From Lophium mytilinum (Eukaryota; Ascomycota; Dothideomycetes; Mytilinidiales; Mytilinidiaceae): DNA of 64,000 nucleotides. Shown here one piece after another: positions 27,001-37,711 of the stretch. Each line of letters opens with the position of its first letter. Positions within the stretch are counted from its first letter, which is position 1. The position numbers and the translations under genes were made by a program. The notes beneath the pieces are model-generated. The model was not told where the DNA came from and ran no database searches. It saw only the letters and a list, made by a program, of their open reading frames with translations. The stretch spans positions 1,645,032 through 1,709,031 of the forward strand of contig MU004182.1 of NCBI GenBank assembly GCA_010093605.1. The letters run 5' to 3'.

Positions 27001-29536
27001 GCTTTGGGAGCGGGGCTTAGAGCTGACGAAGAACGAGGTTTAGCGATTTTGGCTGGGGAGGTTGATCTGGAGCTGATGCCGAATCGATCGCAGGATCAAC
27101 ACGATCGTTTCTGCATGCCGCCTTGCACCTGGCCAGTAGCCGTTTACTCGGGCCATTGTTGGGAAGCGAGCGGGCTGGCGGCTGCTGCCCAGCCAGCGGT
27201 TCGAACGTTGCCGACGGCAGCGCTCTCCTCCTCGAGCTTGACGCGTCGGCATCTAGCCCTGAGCACTCACCAGTAACGCTCGAGCATCAGTGCCAATCGT
27301 ACTACTCTGGGAGAGATATTAGGACTCGTCACAGCCCAATGACGGACAGCATCCACCCCAACTCTCGCCCTGCCTTGTTTTGGTAACTCTCGTCATGCGC
27401 GCGCTGCTCGCCCTTGCCCTACCCTGCTATCGGCATTCCCTTGTCTTATTTTTGGCATCGGATTTCCCACGAATCTGATGGAGATCAGCCATGAACAATA
27501 CGGCACAGTCGCCAGCTTCTCTGTGCTCAGTCGCGCGCGAAAAGGATGTGCCAATGCGCCGCCGGCTTACCTGGCCACGCCGCACGCACGTACGCCAGCC
27601 GCTGGATCCATCCTTCATCCTTGCGACGAGGCACAGGTCGCACAGAGATAGCACGACGTCGGCTGCCGGCAGCCTTCAAGGGTGAGTGTTGGGGTAAAAC
27701 CCGGTAGGGTGGAAGGTTTGCTAGGGAGGGCCTGGAAATTGGCACGCGGGGGGCCGGGGTTGGTCAGCTCTCCTAATCTGACAACCATCGGCAGGTAGGG
27801 AATAGGTTTAAGAGAGGGCAAGCGTGGGATTGGTGTGGAGGGGTGGTAGGCTATCTGCTTCTGGTGGTTTGCTATTGGCAACTGAATCGGGTTCTCCGGA
27901 CGCGAGGAGACTCGGGATGTATGTAGGGGATGCACAGGGCTCAGAACGGCAGGCCTCCCTGCGCGCGCCTTCAAATATGTGAGTCGAATCTCTTATCCTA
28001 CTCTGAGCTTGTCATTGTGTTTCGCTCTAACGGCGCCTTACACCCCATCTTCATCACCTGCGATCTGATCAGTTGGACGTTCCACAATCGTCAGATTTTT
28101 CCCTATTGAAGCGTGTGAGCTTTATGCCTTACTGTCGACCTACGTCGTACTTGCGTTTAAGCTTCGCCGTTACCCCTCCCTAGGTATGTGTCTATCCACT
28201 AGCTCCCGCATTCGGACCGTCTTCTTTCGGACCGTCTTCTGCGCCCGCCTCACACCGCATTACTAGATGAGCACGTGATTGCCTCGAGACGGGGTACTCG
28301 ACGTCACTGTCAGTACATCCATTCTATATAATTTCTGGCGGAAGCGTCGCGTAGACGACGGTCCAGTGAGGAATTCAAAAATCTCTCTGTCCGGAGATAT
28401 GCATCTGTAAATCCCAGATTCGCGCGCGGAGCAGTTATACCAAACGTAGCGATGTGCCGCTTATGCGCTTCCTAAACATCTTGCGAATTGGAGTCAAGCC
28501 GTGTGGAGGCAGCATGCATGCTGGTGAGTGTCAGGGTAGAATGAACGCAGGTGGTCGTTGGTATTCGGATGTGGTCTTGAGTAGCCACCCGCTATAACAC
28601 CTGCGAACACACCACTTCTAATCTACGGAGCAAGGTGGTAACTTGAGTTTTGCAAGATGTTTGGAAGTGACATTGTAGTCGTGGCTTCCTTATGCCAGAA
28701 TGTAAGCCGATGTTAGTATTCGTGCCAGTGACTTCAGAAGCAGTGGACTGTAGCGAGCATGCGTCCGAGCTCAATACACGTAACACCCGGAAGGCGATTT
28801 CCCTTTTCGTCACCGTGAGCTGCTGTAAAACCTTCCTGCTCATTTGCTCCCCGAATGTCCCGTCTAGAGTTTTCCACTCCAGTTTGACCATGCGCCCCTA
28901 CCCCGGTGTGGTTATCTCGGCAAAATGACTTGGCGAAACAATATGAGTATCCTTTCTCTGGCTCCGCTTTATATCAAATTGCTATTTAAGGGTCTCCGCG
29001 TTTTCTTCCGCCGCTATTGAAAACATACCAACTCATGTCAGATAGTGCTGAGCTAGAAAGCGATCTGTCATTTCTCGCAGTTCGTGGCTTTACAGCTGCC
29101 TCAATTTGCGCCACCTAAATGTATGCCATAGTAGCGTCGGCATATGTTCAACGCTCTCGTAACCTCTATGGTCAATCGTTTAGGCACGGCCTCAATCCAA
29201 TTTGCCTCTGAACTCTGATACCTGGCCAAAAATAGTAAAGATGCTTATGACGAACATTGCACCAGCGCTGGCACTCTCGAGAGTATAGATACAAACAGGA
29301 TGAGTGTGATAGAAGCTATCATGGTTTCAGATGCCTAGAGAAGGTTTTTGCGACAGCTCCACCCTTACGTGTCGTTGAAACAACCTTCCATGGCTCGCTT
29401 CATTCGCTTCACATCTTAGGCAGGCGCGGCCAGGGTGACATGACCTCACTTCTATCCTCCACCCATCAACCTCTAAACGCACATCATCCCTTAGATCCCT
29501 CCAGAAAAACACTACAAGTCTCATAAATGTCGTATC
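24042..29536. other. Long stretch with no recognisable gene
   Basis: Nearly 5.5 kb without a convincing gene, in a window that averages about one per 3 kb. The open frames (up to 172 codons) are scattered over both strands, share no motif and do not join at good splice sites. A near-exact 14-base duplication occurs at about 28209-28239. The stretch may hold long UTRs, non-coding transcripts or fully decayed genes. Confidence 0.45.
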
Positions 29537-31061
29537 ATGGCGAAGACGGCGACCCTTCCGAAAAAACCTCCCAATGAAGCCTCGCACATCATCGATCTGA
29601 CCGGCGATGAGACAGTTGACTTGACGGGGGACACGGACTTGGAGAGCAGTTCTGACGAGGGCCCCGAGACTCCTCGGCCAGCGGAGATTGCATCGGGTAC
29701 AGACTCTGAAAGCTCTTCAGATGAGGAAGATCAAGATACTTCGGGCGATTTTCGAGCCGTCATCATTCCCAACGGCAAGCGAAAAGCGACACGCACTACC
29801 TCCGAACCGGGACCCAAGAGACCTGCAACCCATACCAAAGTAGATGCAAAAGAGAAAATACCTGAGCTTAAGCAGACTAAGCTTTCGAGCTTCTTCGTGC
29901 GCAAGGTGCAATGCCTGGCCTGCTACGAAGACTTAATTCCCTCTGCTTTTGCGACCAAGATTACCGCCGAGTGCAATCATGCGTCGCGTATCTGCGCTGA
30001 GTGCGTCCAGGGATCCTTATCTGCTCAACTCTCTGACACAAATACCCGTATCACCTGTCCCAATGCGGACTGCCATCTGCAGTTGACGCATGAGGACATA
30101 CGAACACATGGGACTTACGAGACCTTCGTCCGGTATGCCTCCACGCTACAAAACGCTCCCATCTATCTCATAGCGTACTGACCCACTCTACTAGGTACGA
30201 CACAGCCATTAGTCGCGAAGCAATTCGTGCAATGCCTGGCTTCACTCCATGTCCCAGCGCCAAATGTCCCGGTGGCCACTTCCACGAGACTCCCGAGGCT
30301 GGAAACATTTTTACATGCGAGGTCTGCAAAACAAAATACTGCGTCGTGTGCAACGTGCCTTTTCACACAGGTCAAACCTGCCGAGAGTACGTCGAGGTCC
30401 TGAATACCGCTCCTCAACGGAGAGAAGAAGAGGAGAAGTCGAAAGCGTACATTGAGAGGAGTACGAAGAAGTGCCCAGGAGAGAATTGCGGCTGGAACAT
30501 TGAGAAGAGCGAGGGTTGCGATCATATGACATGTGAGTCCGTTTCTATGGTGGAGCATCAACGTTAGGGTATACTGACTGTCGTGCAGGTCGGAGGTGCG
30601 GGCACGAGTTTTGCTGGGTATGTTTTGCCCCTTGGGCTCCGATCGTCGCGCGAGGAGGAAGCAACGCTCTTCATAACCCTCACTGCAAATACTACGCCAC
30701 ACACGACCCTGAGAACGACGATAGCGAAACATACGACAGTGAGCTAGATGATCTACACGATCGTATGCATCAGGATTTCAGCGATGAATATAACAGCGAG
30801 GACGAGTTGCCAGCCATCGGCGAAAGCTCTCGGACTCAGGAAGATGAAGCAGCTACCGAAGCTCCTCCACCTGCTATGCAACCGCATCATACGCGGGTTA
30901 TACGGGGTAATGATGAGGCGAATGTGGCCTCTCCGCCTCAAGTTCAGCCGATCCATATGCAGCTTCACCGAGAATTGGAGCTTACCAACACCCCACCTGG
31001 TAGTCCGCCCTTACATGTGCGCACTTTGCGAGAGGAATCTCGCGTCAGAGTACAGGCTTGA
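29537..31061 (+). CDS. RBR-type E3 ubiquitin ligase with tandem SIMs and a PIP box (RBR-A)
   Basis: Model: exons 29537-30132, 30195-30532 and 30589-31061, 468 aa. RING1 starts at Cys126 (CLACYEDLIP), with CNHASRICAEC. The IBR runs from TPCPSAKCPGGHFHE through CEVCKTKYCVVC. RING2 is CPGENCGWNIEKSEGCDHMTC then GHEFCWVC, with the catalytic cysteine expected in GCDHMTC. The N-terminal tail carries two adjacent SUMO-interacting motifs (IIDLT at 18-22, VDLT at 27-30) followed by acidic residues, and QTKLSSFF at 113-120, which fits the PCNA-binding consensus QxxLxxFF. This suggests a ligase recruited to SUMOylated PCNA or similar. The C-terminus is acidic and disordered. Paralogues lie at 36.5 and 39.3 kb with the same intron positions. 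Confidence 0.9.
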
Positions 31062-31849
31062 GGGGCCTATTACGAGACCAGGTGTAATTTTTTCGGCGTG
31101 ATGGGTGTGAAAAAAGGATATGTCCTATCTGTGAAAAGTGGTTTGTCCTGAGATTTTACAAATCTGCATCTTATACCCGAGGAATTTCCATCGTCTTGTA
31201 CCTTCCTTTTTCTACCTATCTTAGCGAAATGGCATTGTGTCTTTGTTTGTTCTGCTGCAATTGATCTGCGTGTGAAGTTTAGTGACTAAATGGCTGCCAA
31301 ATCTTCCGTAGCACTCTACATGAGCCATGTCATCGCTACGTAGAAGACGAGCAAGCGTGTAAGAGGTCCAGCAACTACTCCATCCTCTACTCTACGAGCC
31401 CTTTACCCTAAGATCACCGTAGAATTAGTTAACACCTAAAGCCATCCGTATAGCTTGATTCTGCACGCTGCTGACATTCTAGACTCAGGAAAAATCTCGT
31501 AGACTCACGCAAACTGGCCAGACTTTTGCCACGTAGCCCTTCCGCATTTCTTTCGTTTCCATCAGTTTCTAGGCAATTCTCTTTGCTGCGAGCCCGTGGC
31601 TACCGACTTTCATTTTGTGGTTGACCAACAAAAAGGGGCATGGGGAAAAGGGGCGGGGCTCGTTACTCGCCCAACCGCGCTGACACCCCCAAAGATTCAT
31701 GGTTCAGAGGGTATGTGAGTCACAACCATATTCGCGACCGGACTACGTGGCAGACTAATGCTTGGCTCTCGATTTCGTATAAGAGGCTGCCCTCCCCCTC
31801 GACTTTCTGCGCAGCCTTCGGGCTTGCTAACCTGCTAATCATCTAGATG
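31062..31849. other. Intergenic, no gene seen
   Basis: 3' flank of RBR-A leading into the low-G tract. No coding sequence or repeat recognised. Confidence 0.5.
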
Positions 31850-32460
31850 CTAATACCTCCAGCTGATCTATCTGCCATATATCTACTATATAACATATAT
31901 CTACATCATCTAGAGATCATCTACTTACCATTTCTTTTGTTATTTCAGCCTATTCGGCTTGCTTCCATCTACTTGCTATCTCTCCTCGCGTTCGCGTGTT
32001 TTTCCGATATACGTGTCATCTATTTTTGCCATCTGCTTTTGCCATTTCTTTATGCCGTCTCCTTTCCTATTTTCGTTTTTATCTACTTTGCCACCTACTT
32101 GCCATCTATTTACCATCTTTACCATCTTTTCTCACTTACCCCCGTGGGGCGGAGGCGGCATCGTCCACCTGGATGGCCGTCACGGATGGGGGCGTTGGCT
32201 GGGGCCCCCATCTTTACCCTCATTTCTTTGCCATTTACAACCTCCATTTACTACGTGTCATCTACTATCAATTTCCCATACAAATGCCACCTATCTCATC
32301 TTTAACTATATATTTCCATTTAATGCCATTTACATCTGCTATTTACCGGTGCCATATATGCCATTTACCCCCGCTGGGCGGAGGCGGCACCATCCACTTG
32401 GATGGCCGTCACGGATGGGGTGCGTTGTTGGGGCCCCCATCGTAACCCATTTTCATTTTT
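31850..32460 (+). repeat. G-poor low-complexity tract carrying two divergent hairpin modules
   Basis: The plus strand is strongly depleted in G and repeats short words such as GCCATYT and ATCTACTT. Two GC-rich islands interrupt it at about 32131-32216 and 32367-32452; they are copies of each other, each preceded by TTACCCCC. Each has a hairpin equivalent to P1 of the main array (TCGTCC with GGATGG in one, CCATCC with GGATGG in the other) and one equivalent to P2 (GATGGGGGC with GCCCCCATC in the first, GATGGGG with CCCCATC in the second). Confidence 0.7.
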
Positions 32461-32750
32461 TCTTAGTGTGTGCGGGGGATTGTGGGATTTCGGTTAGGTT
32501 GATGAGGACGTGGCTAGAGTGAGGTCTTGGAGTGGATGGAGTTCCAGTCTTAGCATAGCAAATATCAAGCCCATTTCATTCTCAACGCTTATCTTTGTGC
32601 TCATTAATGTGATCTCCGCTATTAGTGTACCTTCTTGTGGTGCTTTGAGGATGCCACATCTCCAGCAAATGCGTCTGCTCGTCACTGCCCATACTTTGCC
32701 CAAGGACCTCAACAACACCTTTGAACACATCTTCGAAACACGCAGATTTG

Positions 32751-33041
32751 TCATCTTTCCCTCCATGGGACCCTCAAAGGCTCTTCTTTTGACGGCGACT
32801 GCATAAGTTTGAACACGCGAGACCCGTCCCACCAGGACTCCTTCCCACCATAAATTCCGCCAGCCTTCCTGACACTATTGAAGGCCATGTGTTCAGTGCC
32901 GACATATCCCGTGGTTAACCGCTCCAGCAAGAATCTGGTGGAATGTTCTCCTTCCACGCGCGGCCTGACGGGCTCGTTATTCACCTTCACTCGTTCAATA
33001 GCGGGCACAGGCCCGGGCGCCCGCCCAAATGGACCAGCCAT
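32751..33041 (-). CDS. Possible hypothetical protein or gene remnant
   Basis: A 96-codon frame starting MAGPFGRAPGPVP. Composition looks coding-like and few repeats overlap it, but I recognise no family. There is no supported splice to the open frame just downstream (32494-32832). It could be a fragment of a decayed gene. Confidence 0.25.
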   Translation of the reverse strand: MAGPFGRAPGPVPAIERVKVNNEPVRPRVEGEHSTRFLLERLTTGYVGTEHMAFNSVRKAGGIYGGKESWWDGSRVFKLMQSPSKEEPLRVPWRER

Positions 33042-33350
33042 ATAAAGTCTGCCTGCCCCGACGCCTTTCCTTCCTCCAACAACCTACAGTTTTTTCTCCT
33101 ACACAACCACATCACCACATCACCACCCTTCCTTCGTCGCGATCTGAGCAGAACCGGCTCCTCGACCACCTCGGTTCCACTAGGTCTTGCCTCCTCTTTC
33201 CGCCCACCACACAAGCCTGCTGTGTTATCCACCACCGCCTCGTTTCTGCGCCCTACTTGGGGCGCGACCCTGTACTCCTCCACCCGTCACAGAAGCCTCT
33301 TCGACTCCCACCTCCTCTTCCTATCTCTTACATTGCTCGTTCCCGGACTC

Positions 33351-35735
33351 GGTGGCGGCATTGCACAACCCATTAATTGGGCAATGCCACGGGATGTGGA
33401 GGCTGGGCCCATCTCTTCGACGGCTTCTCGAAGCTTCCATATTGTGGACATCCGTTCGCACCCGATTCACCGGCCTAAGATATCATGTCGGAGATATCGG
33501 GTCTCCACAAAGAACACGCACTCGACACACACTCGCCTTCGTAAGACCACCACCACACTCGCTTCGACTAATTCTTCTTCGGCGTCGTCTCCTCCAACAA
33601 ATCTCTTCGCCTACTCGCCTATAATCTTCCGGGCCTGGTGGGGGGCACCTTACACCCATTGATCGGGGGTGCCCAAGCAAGGAGAGGTTGGCGGCCTTGC
33701 TACCTACTTCGCCTCTTCGGAGTGCAGGTAGGATGCCATTTCGAAGGCATAGATCTTTTCAATTCTCTTCCACCGTTGGAGGGTTCATCCCATCGTGCCC
33801 ACCGCTTCCACCGCTTCCACTACCAAATTGCTCCGACGCGCCACCGCTACCACCTCCTCGCTCTTCGCGACTATCTGCCATACCATTACCGCTGGACCTG
33901 GTGGGGGGCACCTCATACCCATTGATTGGGGGTGCCCAAGCAAGGAGAGGTTGGCGGCCTTGCTACTTACCTCGCACTCCTTGGAGTGCAGGTAGGCGCC
34001 ATGTCGGAGGCGTTTCTTTTCGACTTCATTCACCCGCTAGAGAAGTTGACCTACCTATTCTCCGTTCTTACTTACATAGACTTCATCGCCGAACCAGTTT
34101 TGCAATACTGCTAGAGGGCTTAGCCCAGCAGACATACTTACACCAGCCCGTCTTTGTTCGTCGCCACCACCACCACCACTACCACCACCACCTCCTCCTC
34201 CTCCTCTCTTCTTCTACGATAGAGCAAGACTTCCGGACTCGGTGGGAGCATCCCATTACACCCATAAATTGGGGGATGCTGGGAAGGAGAGGTTGGCGGC
34301 CTTCCCACCTACCTTGCCGACAGGTAGAGCGCCATTTCAGAGTTGCATATACAGTTCGTTTCCAACAGAGTTTTTCTTCCCATCGATAATCCAAGGCCTC
34401 CGAATCGGGTGGAGGCAGTCCTTACCCGTTGATAGGGGACTGCCAGTAATGGGAGGCTGGGCCCATCTCATCGCCAGCCCAAGGTATCATGTCGAAGATG
34501 CCAGGCCTCCGGACCGTGGACCTGGTGGAGGCAGTTCGTCCCCGTCAGTGGGAATTGCCAGTGATGGGAGGTTGGGCCCGTCTCATCGCCGGCCCAAGGT
34601 ATCATATCGAAAGTACTAGGCCTCTGGACCGTGGACCCGGTGGGAGGCTTCTGCTACCCATTAATTGGGGAAGCCTGAGACGGGGAGGTTGCCCCGATCT
34701 CACCTACCTTCACGACTGGTAGGGCGCCATTTCGGAGGTGCGACAGAGCCCTTGCTTTTCTCGACAGCCTAAGATGCCATTTCGGAGACATCAGGCCTCC
34801 GAACCGCTGACCCGGTGGGAGGCTTCTGATACCCATCAATCGGGGGAGCCTGAGACGGGGAGGTTGGGCCCCGATCTCACCTACCTTCACGACTGGTAGT
34901 GCGCCATTTCGGAGGCCCGACGGAATTGTTCTGTTTATCGACGGCCCAACATGTCATTTCGGAAACATCAGGCTTCCACCCGTGGATGGCTTTCTGTAAT
35001 ACCCGCGAAACACCTCATTTCGGAGATGGTGACGCTAATCTGGTGGAGGCATTCCGCACCCATTAATAGGGGGATGCCAGAGATGGGAGGCTGGGCCCGT
35101 TTCATCTGTCTTCCTGACTGGTAAATCGCCATCTCAAAGGCGTCGCATAGACTCGTTTCCATTTAATGGCCTAAAATGTCATATCAGAGACATCAGGCTT
35201 TCGTACCATGGACCCGTATCAACCTCCGTCGCTCGCTCAATCTGGTGGAGGTATCTCAGACCCGTTGATAGGGAGATACCAGGGATGGGAGGTTGGGCCC
35301 ATCTCATCGACGGCCCCCGAGGCCTCTGTACCTGGACCTGGAACGTGGAAATCGTGTTCGCACGCCTAATCTGGTGGAGGTGTCTCGAACCCGTTAATAG
35401 GGAGATACCACGAGTGGGAGGTTGGGCCCATCTCATCGCCGGCCCCTAGGCCTCCGGATCCGGACTGTGAAAATCGTGGCCTAATCTGGTGGAGGTATCC
35501 CAAGCCCGGCAATAGGAAGATACCATGAGATGGGAGGGCTGGGCCCATCTCATCGACGGCCCCCGAGGCTTCCGGACTTGGACCTGGAAATCGCGTTCGC
35601 ACGCCCAATCTGGTGGAGGTATTCCGAACCCATTAATGAAGGGGGATACCAAAGATGGGAGGCTGGGCCCATCTCCGGACCGTAGACTCTGTCTGCACAC
35701 GACACCGGCCCAAGGTATCATATCGGAGATACCAG
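33351..35735 (+). repeat. Array of 13 covarying hairpin modules (candidate structured RNA)
   Basis: Each module has hairpin P1 with loop core ACCC(A/G)TTRAT; P2 with loop AGGYTGG; and usually P3 with loop ATNTCGGA. P1 copies (start-end, 5' arm): 33357-33388 GGCATTGC; 33643-33674 and 33906-33937 GGGCACC; 34247-34280 AGCATCCC; 34414-34444 GGCAGTCC; 34530-34559 GGCAGTTC; 34645-34676 and 34820-34851 AGGCTTC; 35048-35078 GGCATTCC; 35250-35280 GGTATCTC; 35379-35409 GGTGTCTC; 35494-35524 GGTATC; 35618-35650 GGTATTCC. In each the 3' arm changes to stay complementary, with five single G-T pairs. P3 examples: 33479-33498 GATATC/GATATC; 33733-33750 ATGCC/GGCAT; 34483-34502 GGTATC/GATGCC; 35714-35733 GGTATC/GATACC. 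A GCCTCC/GGAGGC pair often bridges modules. Middle modules are longer, with an extra CTACC/GGTAG stem and a second P3. No coding frame explains this. Confidence 0.85.
34160..34206. repeat. CAC/CTC trinucleotide tract
   Basis: A simple run of CAC then CTC triplets inside the array, between the third and fourth P1 hairpins. It has no relation to the hairpin modules. Confidence 0.8.
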
Positions 35736-36478
35736 GCCTCCAAGAGGGATATGGGCGGAAGGCAAGGACAATGGGTATGCGGCCACTGGGGTCGGTGGAG
35801 GTGGACATGGTCGGGAGGTTTTTCATCCTACGGGGTTTTCCTCCATATTTATTTTACAGAGAGTTTTACAAATTTTCTCTCGCACAATTTTCATTTACGC
35901 CTGGGGTTCGTCGGCAGGGCGGTAGCTTCCAGAAGAAAGAGGGGGCATTGGTTTTCTAGCCTTGTGCTGGGGATCGAAGTCTCTTCGGGGTTGGGATTGT
36001 TGAGCGGTGGACGAGATTGAGCTGCATTCGGGTAAACGGGTTTGTTCGTAACTGTAGTTAGCTTGTATTGCTATGTTCAAGTCTCTGTTTTAATCAAAGC
36101 ACGGTGGTGAGGTGATATGGAGTTCCTATTCTGCTGCTGATAACGAGATGTACTGTGAACGCATGGTGGACTGGGCTGGGTAGCAGAGTCCTAGGAACAG
36201 AGATCTGAAGAACCAATGGTGAAGCACATTGAGGTATTGGAGGAAAGCAAGGAAATCAGGACTGGACTAAGGCTCTAGGATTTGTCGGATTGAGGAAAAG
36301 AAATAATTTGGTGAGAAGCAAGGATGTGTTGTGTAGAAACCAGAGTATGCACTACGCAAGAATGCGAAGACGCATTGCGCTTCGAGTGAAGGTATTTACA
36401 GGCTCTCTTCATGTCCGATGACCCAGCGTGGAAACTGAGTCGACCCTGTTTAACGTCCTTTTCTAGGCTAATGTTGTA
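35736..36478. other. Intergenic, no gene seen
   Basis: Between the last module and the stop codon of RBR-B. No further copies of P1, P2 or P3 are visible. Confidence 0.5.
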
Positions 36479-37711
36479 CTAGCTTGAATACCAAGCTAGC
36501 GTTTCGTTAAGGAGTTCTTCGTTGTAGCCGTCGATGTATTCGTCGTATTCGTCGGGTTCCACGGCTGCATGTGGAGGCTCAGGATCGTGCAACGGTCGAT
36601 AGTGCTTACAAGATTGGTCATGGAAATGGTTGCCATTCTGAATGATGGGGGTCCAGCTCGTCCGACATAGCCAGCAGAACTGGTGGCCGCATCGAGTGCC
36701 TGAATTGATAGAGTGTTAGATCAGTAAGTAGCATCTTATCTGTAAGAGACGGCTTACATGTCATGTGGTCGCAACCATTGTTCTTCTGGATCCTCCAACC
36801 ACAGCCTTTCCCCGGACACTCTTTTGAGATTTCCCGGATAAGGTTGACCGAGTCCTGCTCTTGTTTCTTGAGTTGCGCAGCTTCAAGCTCTGCAGCCTTT
36901 GCGGCGGCTTCTGCGGCCTCTTCCTCCAGTCGCTTCTTCTCCGTCGCTTCAGCCTCTCTAGCAGCCTTTTCGGCAAGCATTTCTGCCACTGCAGCAGCTT
37001 TCTCGGCACTTTTTGCCTGCCTCTCCAATTTTGCCTTCTTCTTGATGGCAAACTGCTCGCAAGTCAAGTTTCTGTGCCAGGGGGCGTTGCAAACAACGCA
37101 GTACTTCGCTCTGCACGATTTGCACGTGAAGATTGGCTCTGCTACTCCCGCTTCATGGAAGTGTCCACCTCGGCATCTAGCCTTTGGGCATGGAATGAAC
37201 GATTCCATTGAACGTACGGCTTGGAAGGTTACCAAATCATCATACCTGCTGCAATTAGCATTCAACAGCGTATATTATGGGGCTGGTAATCTTACCGGGA
37301 GAATGTTTCCTTGGTACTGTGTGCCTTTACATCGGTGTGACTGAGGACCTCCGAACAGTCACTATGCGGGCAAAAAATCTTGGTGATATTGTCGTCGACT
37401 TGAGAGGTAATGGTTTGCTCAATGCAGCCGCGGCAGATCGTTTGATTGTGCTCGCAGCTCGCTGTGGTTTTGGTGGGGAATGCATCGGCAGCCTTTTCGT
37501 CGAGACATACCTCGCACTCAATGAGAGCAGAAGTGGAGACTCCCGTGTAGATACCCGTAGACTGCGTCGGGATTTTGAGATTTCTCTCGGCAAGTGAGGC
37601 CTCTTCTGCCTTTCTCTTCCTCGAGCCATCCATTATTTTGTTGCGGAGCGGAGGTCTCCAGGGAGCTTGTCTAGTCAAATTCGAATGCTGTAGTCCTTCT
37701 GGGGAATGCAT
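36479..37711 (-). CDS. RBR-type E3 ubiquitin ligase with coiled coil (RBR-B)
   Basis: Model: exons 37711-37296, 37245-36758 and 36699-36479, 374 aa; an ATG at 37633 (MDGSRKRKAEE) gives 348 aa and is the likelier start. RING1 is CEVCLDEKAADAFP with CEHNQTICRGC. The IBR follows (CPKARCRGGHFHE, CKSCRAKYCVVCNAPWH). RING2 is CPGKGCGWRIQKNNGCDHMTC then GHQFCWLC, with the likely catalytic Cys in GCDHMTC. An Ala/Glu/Lys-rich coiled coil of about 65 residues lies between IBR and RING2, an insertion not seen in RBR-A or RBR-C. Both introns interrupt the same codons as in the other two. No SIM or PIP motif is seen. Confidence 0.9.

Noticed and set aside
33688-34389. 233-codon plus-strand frame through the hairpin array
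   Set aside because: It crosses several modules and a CAC/CTC tract, with repetitive low-quality protein; RNA-like covariation explains the sequence better than coding.
33351-35735. Array as a CRISPR or a transposon terminal-repeat cluster
   Set aside because: Modules vary in both arms and spacers, lack constant direct repeats, and no transposase or Cas-like gene is nearby in this eukaryotic DNA.
33351-35735. Known self-cleaving ribozyme in the modules
   Set aside because: I looked for a hammerhead core (CTGATGA with GAAA) and did not see it; no other ribozyme core was recognised.
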